From Linnemannia hyalina (taxonomy: Eukaryota; Mortierellomycota; Mortierellomycetes; Mortierellales; Mortierellaceae): 64,000 nt of DNA. The stretch is from assembly GCA_019671135.1 (NCBI GenBank), contig JAHRHY010000001.1, positions 3,906,001-3,970,000 on the forward strand. Direction: 5' to 3'. The translations under genes and the position numbers were made by a program. The notes under the pieces were generated by a model. The model was not told where the DNA came from, searched no databases, and saw only the letters and a list, made by a program, of their open reading frames with translations. Below, piece by piece: positions 45,029 through 55,171 of this stretch (position 1 is its first letter; the number at the start of each line of letters is the position of its first letter).

Positions 45029-46379
45029 TATCCTTTGTGTTGTTGTTTTCTGGTGGCCGATGGCGTTGGTGGTGGTAAGTTGTAGTGGCAATGAGCAAGT
45101 CCCGTCGGTGCTGTTCATGAAGAAGAGAAGGAAAGGAAGAAGATAAAAAAGAGAGATGGTGAAGATATCATTCTCATTTTTTGATAAAATGCGCCGCCAC
45201 TTGGGGTGAACATTTTTCGAACACGTTGCAAAATTGCAACGTGGCCAATGCTGCAGTAGAACTAAAGGAAAAAGGGAGATTATTATTATTGTTGTTGATA
45301 CCAACAACCACGATTGTGCCCTATTGTTGCTGCCAAATAAACGTGTTAGAATGAGCAATTGCCCTGTGGTCTTTTTTCTTCCTTTTTTTTTTTTTTGTTC
45401 GATGCATGAATTAGGGGGGCTTCCTCTGTCTGCATCCTTTTTTTGAGTGCGACAATGCGCCAATCAAGAGGAGAAAAGAAAGGAAGTTGACAGACAGCAG
45501 GTCAAAAAAGGCAAAGAACTCGGTTGATCCAGCTTGACACTTTCGCCTTGAACAGGTACTAGTCCTACCAGTGGTATATATAACCTATACAGTCGATGAA
45601 TGATGCCTTTTTCTTCTTCTTTTTCAGTCGTTGTCCACGTCCTTGGCTTGCGTTTTGCCCGCTTTCATTCTTATGTCCCCTTTCCCTCCCCTGCTGCCAT
45701 GCTCCCTCGTTTCTCGCTCCCCCCTCTCAACGGAACAAGTGCTCATGCCATATGAACACAGTCTCACTCTCGAATCAATGCGCCTTTATCACACATCCTT
45801 CTCCCCTGGAATGTGCATCCAAGGAATGAGAGAGACGCTTGTCCCGACTGAGGGGATCTTCACTTTTGCAAACGAACAAGGCTCCCTTTTCTTATGTTCT
45901 ACCCATTATCTAGTGAGAAAAGCCAATTGGCAAGATTAACAATTGAGGTGTTGTTTCTCGTAATTCCCACAGCAAAAGGGATGAAGCAGAAAGTACTCAA
46001 ACAACAAACATGCATTATTTGTGCCTTTTCCCACCCCTCTTCACCCTAACTACCCACCCCTTCGTCTTCATTCATTCGTTCATCTTTTTCTTTGCCCCTC
46101 TCTTAGTCTCGTCTTCTCACTTTTTTTTCTATATCGTCTTTGTTCTTTCCACCTCTTCTCGAGCGGGTCATTTCCCCTAACTTAGATCGTTGAATCACGC
46201 ATTTTTTTTGCATACAATCGAGGGGAGAAATCGTCGCGCCCGATTTCTCATCTCACTTCTTTTTTTCTTTCTTTCATCTACTTCCTTCTTTTCTCCCTTT
46301 GCTTTAATCCCATCCATCTTTTCACCTCACAATCCTTCCTATCTCTTCCCCTCGTCTCCCATTCAAAAATAATAAAAAG
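45029..46379. promoter_or_regulatory. Divergent intergenic region with a TATA-like element
   Basis: Between the membrane-protein gene (-) and the GST-like gene (+). TATATATAA at 45575-45583 is followed by about 800 bp that is strongly CT-rich (45600-46370), the usual leader composition here. If used, it would give the GST-like mRNA a long leader or one with an intron. No coding exon recognised. Confidence 0.45.
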
Positions 46380-47615
46380 ATGACTATCACTTTGAAACTG
46401 TTTGAGCTGGTGGACGGCAAGACCCGCAAGATCTCGTTCTCCCCTGCGGTGTGGAGGGCCAAGTTCGCACTCAACTACAAAAAGGTCACCTACGAGTCTG
46501 TTCATGTCACCTTCCTCGAGATCCCGACCGTCATCACCGGAGCATGGTACAGTCGACAGCAGACATTACTTCTCGACTGTCGATATCATCAACTGGATTG
46601 AACTTGTAATTGACCACATCTGTTTATTTATCCTACCGTCCTGTTCATCGACCTGGACCCCACAGCCCGAACGTGCCAGCTCCAACAGTGCCAACCCTCC
46701 AACTCGAGAACGGCCAAGGCTTACCAGACAGCTTCGCGATCGCAGAATACCTCGAAGAAAAGTACCCAGACCGACCCTCACTCTTTGGAGCCACCCAGTC
46801 GGAAAAGAATCTCCAGCGATTCTTTGAATCCTATGTCCAATCCAAGGTCCACCCGTCAATCCAACGCATGGTCTTTCAGGACATGTACCACATGCAGGAC
46901 GAGGAGAATGCCCATTACTTCCGGACGTCCCGCGAGAAGAGCTCTGGTCGACCTCATGTCGAGATTGCGGGAGAAAGGAATGAGAACCTGAGGGAGCTGA
47001 AGGAGAATTTGGGGTTGATTCATACGGCGCTCAAGCGATCTGGTGGGTGGATCCTGGGATCTCATCGTAAGTCTTTCTTTTTGTCTTTTTTTTTCGCTAT
47101 CGTTCATTCCGAGGAGATGGTTTTTTTGTGTGTGAATTCTTTGATTTTGGGGTTTGCTTTGTTCTTTCGTGTTTTTGCTTGTTGTGGAATAGACGGCGTG
47201 GTGGCCCCTTGTTACTCCAGTACCCTTTGTTTTTTCTTTCGTCTCCTTTTCTGTGTCCCTTCTCTTTGTTTGCTCTTTGTGATTTGTTTGGACCGTGGTA
47301 CCTATTTTCTTCCATTCATGCATCCAATATTTTTCACCCCCTGTCTATGCGAAACTCTCACCCGCTAACCGTCCCCCCACCCTCCTTTCTCGCATTCTTC
47401 CCACAATGATGGACGGCTCATTCCTGTTGCCTCTACCCTTCGTTCTCCTCCTTAATTTGCTCCCGCTAGCTGGATGGGCGGACTTTGTGCTGGCGTCAAG
47501 CTTTGTCTGGTTCAGCTCGTGTTCTCCAAGGGACTTTAAGGAGGGCGTGTTAGAGGCCTTCCCGGATCAGGTCATTCCTGACTACTGGGCCAGAATCCAG
47601 GAATACGTCTACTAG
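46380..47615 (+). CDS. Glutathione S-transferase-like protein (237 aa)
   Basis: Exons 46380-46546, 46666-47066 and 47470-47615; all phases agree. The thioredoxin-like N-domain starts at ITLKLFELVDG with FSPAVWRAKFALNYKK, then TVPTLQLENGQGLPDSFAIA (cis-Pro and the Glu/Asp-Ser pair that holds the glutathione gamma-Glu) and EYLEEKYPDRP. The C-terminal helical domain ends WADFVLASSFVWF. There is no Cys-Pro at the usual catalytic position; Ser in FSPAVWR may serve. It resembles fungal GSTs related to bacterial etherases (LigE/GstA-type) rather than classical alpha/mu/pi. Expected role: conjugation or glutathione-dependent ether cleavage in detoxification; the substrate is not predictable. Exon 3 is short but carries the conserved last helix. 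Confidence 0.92.
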
Positions 47616-47814
47616 ATGGTTGTCCAGGAAAGGGATGATGAACGAGGAGAAGGAAGGGGAACGAGGAAAAGGAATAAGGAACGATAACAAACAACCATGC
47701 CCGTAGCTACCATATGAAAAACGGTATATAACAAAATAACATACTAAAAGTCCTTACTCCCAGGTGGAATAATATTGCTTATTGGCGTGGATTAATAGGC
47801 AGCCAACTGTGTCA

Positions 47815-48065
47815 TTCATGGGATATCGCCCTATATCATTCATGAAAGTAGTTCGAAATTTATGTCATTCATGAATGCCGCCTTCTCTCATTCGTAGATA
47901 CCGTTTAGTATCCATGGATGCCACACTCTGTCATTCATGGATACCGTTTAGTATTCATGAATACCGTTTAGTATTTATGTTTTTTTCATGGAGACCGCCC
48001 TCTGTCATTCATGGATACCACACTCTGTCATTCATGAATGCCACCCTTTGTTATACTCGTAGATT
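47815..48065. repeat. Degenerate tandem repeat built on TCATTCATGGATACC
   Basis: About nine imperfect copies of a unit of roughly 20-30 bp, combining a TCATTCATG(G/A)AT(A/G)CC core with either a CACTCTG or a GTTTAGTAT spacer. Seen directly; unit length varies. It starts 200 bp after the GST-like stop codon. It is not a CRISPR array, as spacers are neither unique nor constant in length. Confidence 0.75.
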
Positions 48066-48309
48066 CCCTTACACCCAGTTCTTTTCCTCACCTTTACCGC
48101 GAAGAGGATATGTGGGTCATTTTATTATCTTTGCGCCACCAATCAGACCAACCAGGAAGGCTATCGATATTGCGAAAGGATTACACATGGTTGTGAAAAT
48201 TCCTTAGGCGATAAAGTCAGATACTCTTATCACGCAATACATGATTGGCGGGAAGTGGCTGTTGGGCAAAGTCGCCTCTCCTTTCTGATCAGAAATAGGC
48301 CTGTGCTCA

Positions 48310-49117
48310 TCACTTTGTGATATTATTTTCTCTACTAAACAATGTTACAAAAGTCTCCAGCGCCTTTTTTTTGCACATGGTTACCCTATGGATGATAACA
48401 TCATTGACACGCTCAATAGGCGCCAAGTCGTATCTATGAAAAAGACGTACCTCGGGGGAATAAGTCAGGACGTTAATATGTCCGACGTAGTGAAAGGATA
48501 CCTTTTGGAGGAATGGCCTGATTTGGGCGGCAATTTCGTCAAGAGTGCAGGGGGCACATTTGCATGTGAAGAGCGAAGTCCCAAGGCAGGGAGACATTGG
48601 TTTAGGATTAGTAGACGAACAAAAGAGGGGTTGTTTCCAGTTTATACACAGCAGGGTTAGGGAGTACAAGGAGCAAAAAATGACGTCGGGTTACCATTTC
48701 ACCACGAGGGAAGAAGGACTGGATTTGGTTGAGTATATTTTTATTATATTTTATTTTTCTTGCCGTTTTTGTAAGACGAGGGTTCTCCTCGGTACATTCC
48801 TGGGGAGCATTGCCCCTGACTAAGGGAATGACAACGAGGATTGTGCTCATTGGCTTGGCTTGCTGAGAACGAAATAGACCATACACATCGTCATACCGAA
48901 CAAACTCTCCTTTTGGTGGTGTAAATTGGCTGGACCCTGGAAATATGACACCTCTCATTGGAGGTATCGGATATCCAGATTGGCTTTTTGTAAAAACTGA
49001 GTCCGGGAGATAATTGCATAATTGCATAATTGCATAATTGACTTCATGCAGACATGCCGAACACGTCCAAAAAGATGAGTGAGAGGTGATATGGGGGGTT
49101 GAACAAATGCGAGTCAA
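48310..49117 (-). pseudogene. Possible decayed gene (two open segments)
   Basis: Two adjacent minus-strand segments read like protein: 48.85-49.05 kb (YPIPPMRGVIFPG; GEFVRYDDVYGLF) and 48.35-48.55 kb (DEIAAQIRPFLQKVSFHYVG; HRYDLAPIERVNDVI). They lie in open frames but no start, donor or acceptor set joins them convincingly. The plus strand of the second segment is also open for 90 codons, so strand choice is uncertain. No family recognised. Confidence 0.25.
49010..49040. repeat. 8-bp tandem repeat ATAATTGC (about 3.9 copies)
   Basis: Exact tandem copies over 31 bp, seen directly, inside the possibly decayed coding region. Confidence 0.9.
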
Positions 49118-50017
49118 TGGATGGATGTAAGAGCATGGAAGAAGGAAATTATGCTTGGCTTTTACTTGGCCATCTCTTGGCCATCTCTTCGCCGTGACTT
49201 GACCTTGCCAAGGCCTTGCCTATGCCTTTTGTCTTTGCCCGCTTGCATATGTTTTGTTCAATTGATCATCAGAAGATCTTTCCCCTGCAAAATGCGCTTT
49301 ACCCTTTTTTGCCTCCTGTCAAGATGGATCATGATGTTTGCTCGACAACCTTTATTTTATTTTATTTTATTTATTTTTGTAGAAAGCCACCACAAGGATC
49401 AGGAACATTGAACGCTATGAATAGGTGAGATGGACAATGCATGTCCAGGCTATGCTGCTGTAAATAAGAGTCGGTTACGAGTGACCTGTTGCGTTTTTGC
49501 TGGAGGGTTGTTTTTTGTGCACCCTCACTTTCGCCTGCTCTCATACTCTTCGATCGCCTTTCTTTCTCTCCTTCTCTCCGTCTCTTCTTGGCTCGGCGGC
49601 GAATTTATCCTGTCGCCCGAATACGCTCGAATGTAGCAAAAAGATATCCTACAACAACGTGTGTGTCTGAATGGGCACGCCAGTTGTAGACGATGTTGTT
49701 TATCGAAGCAAGAACGGAGGAGGGAATGGTGTAATCCAGGGGTTTCGAGTTGATCGGTAAGAGTGATGACCTTTTTGTTGTTTGCTGTTGAACATAGAAG
49801 CGAGAAGCATGGATGTCATTGTTGAATTCATCCGCATTAGAGACCATGATAGTCCATGGGTTTGAGGGAGAGGGGGGGTGCTGTATCCAGTTTGTCCGTT
49901 TTGCCTTGTTCCCCCTTTTTTTTCCTTCTTTTTTATGGTGTGATTCACAGGTTCCATGCCCTATCCATTCTATCCAGTCTACAACTGTTCACATACCCGA
50001 TGCGATCACTGGGCGGG

Positions 50018-50024
50018 TATAAAA
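50018..50024 (+). promoter_or_regulatory. TATA box (TATAAAA) in a GC-rich context
   Basis: GGGCGGGTATAAAAGGGGCG is a textbook core-promoter arrangement. Immediately downstream the sequence becomes CT-rich and stays so for about 900 bp up to the F-box protein start at 51062, so this is the likely promoter of that gene. A leader intron is probable at 50782-51004 (AAG|GTAAGG ... TTAG). Inference; a transcript is needed. Confidence 0.6.
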
Positions 50025-51061
50025 GGGGCGGCTAAACGTGGGTCGAAACCCCTTCAACTCATCATAATTCTTATTGCATCCATCCTTTTTAATCCGTTTC
50101 TTCTTCAATTTTTAACCACCATCTATCTCTCTATTCCTAACCACACCCTAATCTTCTACTGCACCATTTACAGTACCTTGCATTGCATCATCACACTCCC
50201 CTTTTGCCCTGTTTATTCTCTCCCCCCCCTTTTATGTTCTCACAAGCATAAGTGTCTGTTTATTGTCCACAACCATCACTCTCTCCTCCTGACCACCTTT
50301 CGTCTTCGTTTGCTCAAAACAACGCATCCCTATCCCTGGCATACTACCCCCCTCCCCCCATCGCCAATTGGCCACCATATGACCCCGCTCTCTCAACCCC
50401 TTTGAGGCCGCCCTTTTCACGTCTCGTCTGATCTGATCCACGCATCCATCCATACGCGCAAATACACTCACATACCATCTGGTCAACTTCTCACTCCATC
50501 CAACCGATAAAAGACCAACTGGATAACCCCCTCCCTCTTTCTCTCTTCTCTCGTTCGTATCTGCACCTTTTCCTTGTTACTTTCCACTTTCTTTTTTCCT
50601 TATTCCTTCTTTCATCACCCATCACTATCCTACTTGTCAGCTCAACTTCATCCCCACATCAACGGATCGACGTCGTTTTCCATCGTTTTCTTTTCTTCGT
50701 TCATTGCCCGTCGTCTTTCCCTCTCCCCTTTTTCTCCTCTTTGGAATCCAATCTATCGGACAATTCCCCCTCTATCACAAGGTAAGGTTCTCTTCTACGT
50801 CTGTCCCTCTCTCTCTTTCTCCCGCCATTCCAAATTTCGCCCAATTCCGAGCCCGCTCCAACACATTTTCGTTGTCCCTCACCTGCTTCCATGTTCTTTT
50901 TCCTTTTTCTTTCACACTCACGCTCTTTTTCTCTCTTATTTTCTTGCTCCTATTGCCATTTATTAACTTTACACTCCCTATCAATCTCCTTGCCAACATC
51001 TTAGGAAACAAAAGGCCAATCTATTACTGCCATCACTCCCTAATTCTTATACATAACGACC

Positions 51062-53449
51062 ATGGCCACCACCACCGCTGCACCGGTTTTCCATCTCCAT
51101 CAATCTCCTTCTTCGGGGATCAATTGGCTACCTTCATCTCAAGCCAACGACGCCGAATCTAAGCTCTGCGATAGTGGAAGCTACAGAGATCCTTTGGTCC
51201 ATCCATCTCAATCTTCAGTCCAGATGCCCCAATCGTACAATGCGCCAGAGTCAAGGATATCGAACCAGCACGCGATCTCCCATACCGGCAACATCACCAC
51301 TACATCTTCCTCCTCCTCCTCGTCCTTGCCGTCTTCTTCGTCATCCGCTACAACCACAACAGTCGCCTGCTCGTCAACTTCAACAACGAGCACCTTCACA
51401 ACAATCACCAGTCACAAAGAGATGCCATTCTACGGCCTCCCACCCGAGATCCTCCAACACATCGCCAGCTTCCTCCCCTTCCACGGCCTCGTCCGTCTCT
51501 ACACATCTCTCCCCAAACTCCACCGCCCCATCTTTCAACTCCTCCTCGACCACTCCCTAGCCCTCATGATGCTCACCCTTGAAATCCGGCAACTGTCGGA
51601 TGAGCAACCGCCGATAAGGGACTCGTTTTTTGTGTCGATGAATAATAACCCGAATGGGGTAGGAGCTGCGAGGAAGTTGCAGACTCATTGGAGGGTGACG
51701 GATTTTGATCTGGAAAGGATGAGGGTTGAGTTCCAGTTGGAGGAGAAGTTGGGGTTGGAGATGGTGGAGCGGAGGAGGTGGGAGGTTGAGTACCAGATCC
51801 AGCAGCAGTTGTTACAGCAGGGTAGGAAGAAGGAGCAATTGGACAGCACCCGGCTTGGGCTGCAGAGGCAGGGACAGGGAGAAGAGGAGGATATTGAGAA
51901 CTTGATCTGGAGGACGCGGACGGGAGGGATCAGCAACAGTAGTAGTACCAGTAGCCTGATAGGCATTCTGGGAACAGGAGCAGGAGGAGCAGAATCACAG
52001 CAGAGGTATAATGCGGAGGTCTCGGACAGTAATTTCTTTCATTGCAATGGGTCCAGTCATACGCCGACCTTGGGATCTGCAACGGTCTCGTTCAAGGCGC
52101 AGAGGAACATGCCCGCCCCCTGGATCTCGCAGCATTTCGATTTCGCGGATCACTCGACTCTTACATCTTCACTAGCTTCGGTGTCGGCATCGGTATCGGC
52201 ATCGGCATCGGCATCTTCATCAACGTCTTCGGCACCAGCGGAGACGCCAGCCGTGATCAGAGCCCGCGAGCGTGTAGCAGCCCACCAACAGAACCGCCTT
52301 CTACTCCGCGCACTGGCAAAGATGAGAAGCTGTGAAGAGTCGAGCAAGTTACAGTTTCTGCCCGTCACTGTCGAGTTGGAGACTGAGGAGTTGGGCCAGA
52401 AGAAGGTTGAGGCCGAGTTGGTAGATGGTACCACTGCTGGTGTACGGCGACGAACCTCTTCGGGGTACGGGAAGGTCTCTGAAGTGAGTGCAAGTCTGGA
52501 GCAAGGAGCCAAGTTGGGACGAAGACATTCGTGGCAGGCTTTGAGACCGCCTACCGACCGAGCGTACGGTACTGGCTCTGGAATTGGCGTGTCGTCGGCT
52601 CAGCACCCTCACCAGCATCATCATTACTCGGCATTGGAGCCGTTGTTGACTTTTGGGAATGATTTGAGTTCGAGTGGATGGACAAAGGCACTTAAACGGA
52701 TTCTGAAACGGTCGTCATGGAACGGGAATAGCAGCGCTCGGTCGCGGGCGCACACAGCACCTCCTGTCAGCACTACACCTGTGTCTTCCACCGGATGCAG
52801 TGTTTGTGATGCTCAACATTATCAGTATTACAACCACTACAATCAACAACAGCAGCAGCAACAGCCTCAACGTCGGTCCATGGACTCCTTACGAACAGTT
52901 GATTGGTCGTCGGTCTTTCACAGCGTCGCGTCGTCCATGAACCGGTCCTCCTCCTCCACTTCCTCTCACTCCACCACTACCAGTGCCACTTCTGGTGGAG
53001 CATGTCAATGTCAGAACAGGAAGTCAGTCCTCCTCACCACATCCAAACAACAGGACCCTTCCGCCGCTGCTCCCGTCGCCGCCTCCACCCCCGCCACAAA
53101 AGCAACGATCTCAACAGCCCTCATCACCAAACGACGATCCTTCTCAAACATGGTCGCAGGCTATCGCAAGGGCAAGACCTCAACCTCTGATAGCCCAACA
53201 GTGGCATCTTCCACGGTCGACAAGGGCAAAGGGAAAGGCAAGAGCAAGTCGACTGTTTCAGGACCCACACCCTCCCCTTCATCGTCAGAGCAGGAACAGG
53301 AACGGAAAGCTGAGGAAAGGCACCAAAAGCTGTTTGAGTTCTCGTACGGCGTACGACACAACTACCTACATAGTCATCGTCTCGAAGGCGAGCGTGTCAT
53401 TCGTCCCATGCGGTTTGCTTGTTCTTTGGACTTTTTCATCCAGGATTAG
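51062..53449 (+). CDS. F-box-like protein with long disordered tail (795 aa)
   Basis: Single coding exon from ATG 51062 (context ACGACCATGGCC). A likely leader intron lies at 50782-51004. Residues 1-120 are Ser/Thr-rich. An F-box-like motif sits at about 124-170 (GLPPEILQHIASFLPFHGLV then RLYTSLPKLHRPIF), followed by helices rich in Glu/Arg (FDLERMRVEFQLEEKLGLEM). The rest is Ser/Thr/Gln/Ala-rich, probably disordered, with a basic segment (TKALKRILKRSSWNGN). The C-terminal 35 residues regain order (KLFEFSYGVRHNYLHSHRLE; FACSLDFFIQD). F-box proteins join substrates to SCF ubiquitin ligases through Skp1; no LRR, WD40 or other substrate domain is visible, so the target is unknown. Confidence 0.75.
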   Translation: MATTTAAPVFHLHQSPSSGINWLPSSQANDAESKLCDSGSYRDPLVHPSQSSVQMPQSYNAPESRISNQHAISHTGNITTTSSSSSSSLPSSSSSATTTTVACSSTSTTSTFTTITSHKEMPFYGLPPEILQHIASFLPFHGLVRLYTSLPKLHRPIFQLLLDHSLALMMLTLEIRQLSDEQPPIRDSFFVSMNNNPNGVGAARKLQTHWRVTDFDLERMRVEFQLEEKLGLEMVERRRWEVEYQIQQQLLQQGRKKEQLDSTRLGLQRQGQGEEEDIENLIWRTRTGGISNSSSTSSLIGILGTGAGGAESQQRYNAEVSDSNFFHCNGSSHTPTLGSATVSFKAQRNMPAPWISQHFDFADHSTLTSSLASVSASVSASASASSSTSSAPAETPAVIRARERVAAHQQNRLLLRALAKMRSCEESSKLQFLPVTVELETEELGQKKVEAELVDGTTAGVRRRTSSGYGKVSEVSASLEQGAKLGRRHSWQALRPPTDRAYGTGSGIGVSSAQHPHQHHHYSALEPLLTFGNDLSSSGWTKALKRILKRSSWNGNSSARSRAHTAPPVSTTPVSSTGCSVCDAQHYQYYNHYNQQQQQQQPQRRSMDSLRTVDWSSVFHSVASSMNRSSSSTSSHSTTTSATSGGACQCQNRKSVLLTTSKQQDPSAAAPVAASTPATKATISTALITKRRSFSNMVAGYRKGKTSTSDSPTVASSTVDKGKGKGKSKSTVSGPTPSPSSSEQEQERKAEERHQKLFEFSYGVRHNYLHSHRLEGERVIRPMRFACSLDFFIQD

Positions 53450-54372
53450 AGTTTTTTTTTTTTTTTTTTTCCTAGTTACACACAAACACACTGTTGTTTC
53501 CCTTCCTCTCTCTCTCCCCCTCCCTCACCTTTTTTTCCCCTTCTAATTAATTAAAGCACGCAACCCCCCCGTTCTTGATTCTCAACAGAACTGAATATGG
53601 TTTATTTTCCTAATACAGTTGAAGAGCAGTATGGTAATAATCATCTTGCTGCTGTCTACCACAACTGAACATCAACATCCGGTCACACATTTTTCCAGAA
53701 CACCTTCCACCTCGTCAAAAAAACACGCCAGAACAGTATTGAGATAGACGCGAAACCTTAAAAAAATGGCATATTAGGGCGTTTTTCCTTTCTTTCTGCT
53801 CCAAATGGTGGGGAAAGAAAGGGGGAATGATGAGGGACGAAAAAACGGGAGTGTGCGAATGGGAGAGAATCAAAGAGCACGGAAAGTGAAGGGAAGGGGA
53901 AGGGTGTGGTGCCATGGAAAGTAGGAAAAAAATGGTTCAATGATAGTGATACAAATGGGCGATTCAATTTTGCATTGTAAAAGTCAACCTTCTTTCATTA
54001 TCCTTGCGTTCGAAAGATGGATGAGATGAAAGAAGGAAAGAAGGAGTTGAGATGAAGCTGGATTGGTATGAATGGCGCCATGGTGAATAAGAAGCAAGAA
54101 AAGCACAAGGTGATAGAAAAGTGATTGAGGGACGGAAGGAGTGGCATTGCGACGAGAAAAGGGGGAAACGGATGAGGGAGATGTCAAGGAGGAGAGAGGG
54201 AATGAATGAAAAAGAGTCGATCAACATGTGAAGAAGGAAAGGGAAGAAGAAGAGGAGGAGGGGTTAAGGGAGAAAAGGGAAGAAAAGCACAAAGGCAAGA
54301 AGGTTAAAAGCCAAAGCAAACGCGGTGACCGTTGAGAACATTATCTTTCGATGAACAAAGTAACGCCACCAA

Positions 54373-54710
54373 TCAATAGAAACCTTCGTCGTACCAGTCG
54401 TTTGGATCAAACCCCCCCTGTGAGGAAGGTGAAAGAGAACACTCAGAGTGCATCACCAAACCCATGGACAGCTGTGCTCTAGTTTACCTGATTGATCTCG
54501 TCGACCTCAATGTGCTCCATGCTGATGCCACGCGTTTCTTTTTTAATCATTTGAAAGTCTATTTTACTGCCTGAATGCCACGGTAATGTTTAATCCTCAC
54601 TCTTTCAAACCTTGCATCTTTTTCTCCTCATTCTCTTTTCACCTCCAACAAACAATCAAAATTCGATTTTCAATCAAAAAGACTATGTTCAACACCGACA
54701 AGTACTTACC
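54373..54710 (-). CDS. Candidate 3'-terminal exons of an unidentified gene
   Basis: Three pieces join in frame: a segment ending at 54710 (PYARVPPF, TTTG|GTAAGT), 54488-54558 (DFQMIKKETRGISMEHIE continuing to NQ) and 54373-54417 (GGFDPNDWYDEGFY, stop). Both introns have canonical borders and the product is varied in composition, arguing for coding. I could not place the upstream exons. ETRGISMEHIE is reminiscent of the ETKGxSLEEI tail of sugar transporters, but the sequence just before it in this frame is not a membrane helix, so I do not assign it. Confidence 0.35.
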
Positions 54711-55171
54711 AAAAGGAGGAACACGGGCATAAGGCTGCTCAACTGGCAACCGATGGCAATGGTGAGTTGAAAGAGTAATGTTCACTTGTATTTTTGTTCA
54801 GATAAAGCAATGGACCTGGATGTTCGAGGGGAAGAGAAGTCAGAAGTCTAATGAAAAAATAACAAACGAGAAAAGGTCTAGCCGACCCGCCGTTGGCCTA
54901 AGGGCTTGTTCTATCCTGGTGACAAGTATGAAAGCAATGACGAAAACGGACTAGGGCGTCGATATCCATCTATACAACCAGTCAATCCACCAAAAACGAG
55001 TCGACTATCACGCAACTCATTGAAGCGCGTAATCCTCATGTGCTAGATCCTCGTTTCTTTATTTTTTCCTATAAAAATCTGCCATCCCCCTTTTTGTATG
55101 TTCACAGTGTCATGGAAAGTCAAAATTCGCTTCGATATTAATATTACTTTTTAATACAGGTAGCAAGGTAG

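Larger units (their letters stand above)
47616..51061. other. 3.4-kb intergenic region with repeats and decayed coding
   Basis: Holds a degenerate tandem repeat (47815-48065), a possible decayed gene (48310-49117), an 8-bp repeat (49010-49040), a TTTTA repeat near 49355-49378, a TATA box at 50018-50024 and the long CT-rich leader of the F-box gene. No intact gene recognised. Confidence 0.5.

Noticed and set aside
47815..48065. CRISPR-like array
   Set aside because: Eukaryotic context, degenerate units, no unique spacers of constant length and no cas genes.
54488..54558. Sugar-transporter C-terminal tail (ETRGISMEHIE like ETKGxSLEEI)
   Set aside because: The preceding in-frame sequence is not a membrane helix and no other transporter exon was found; the short similarity is not enough.
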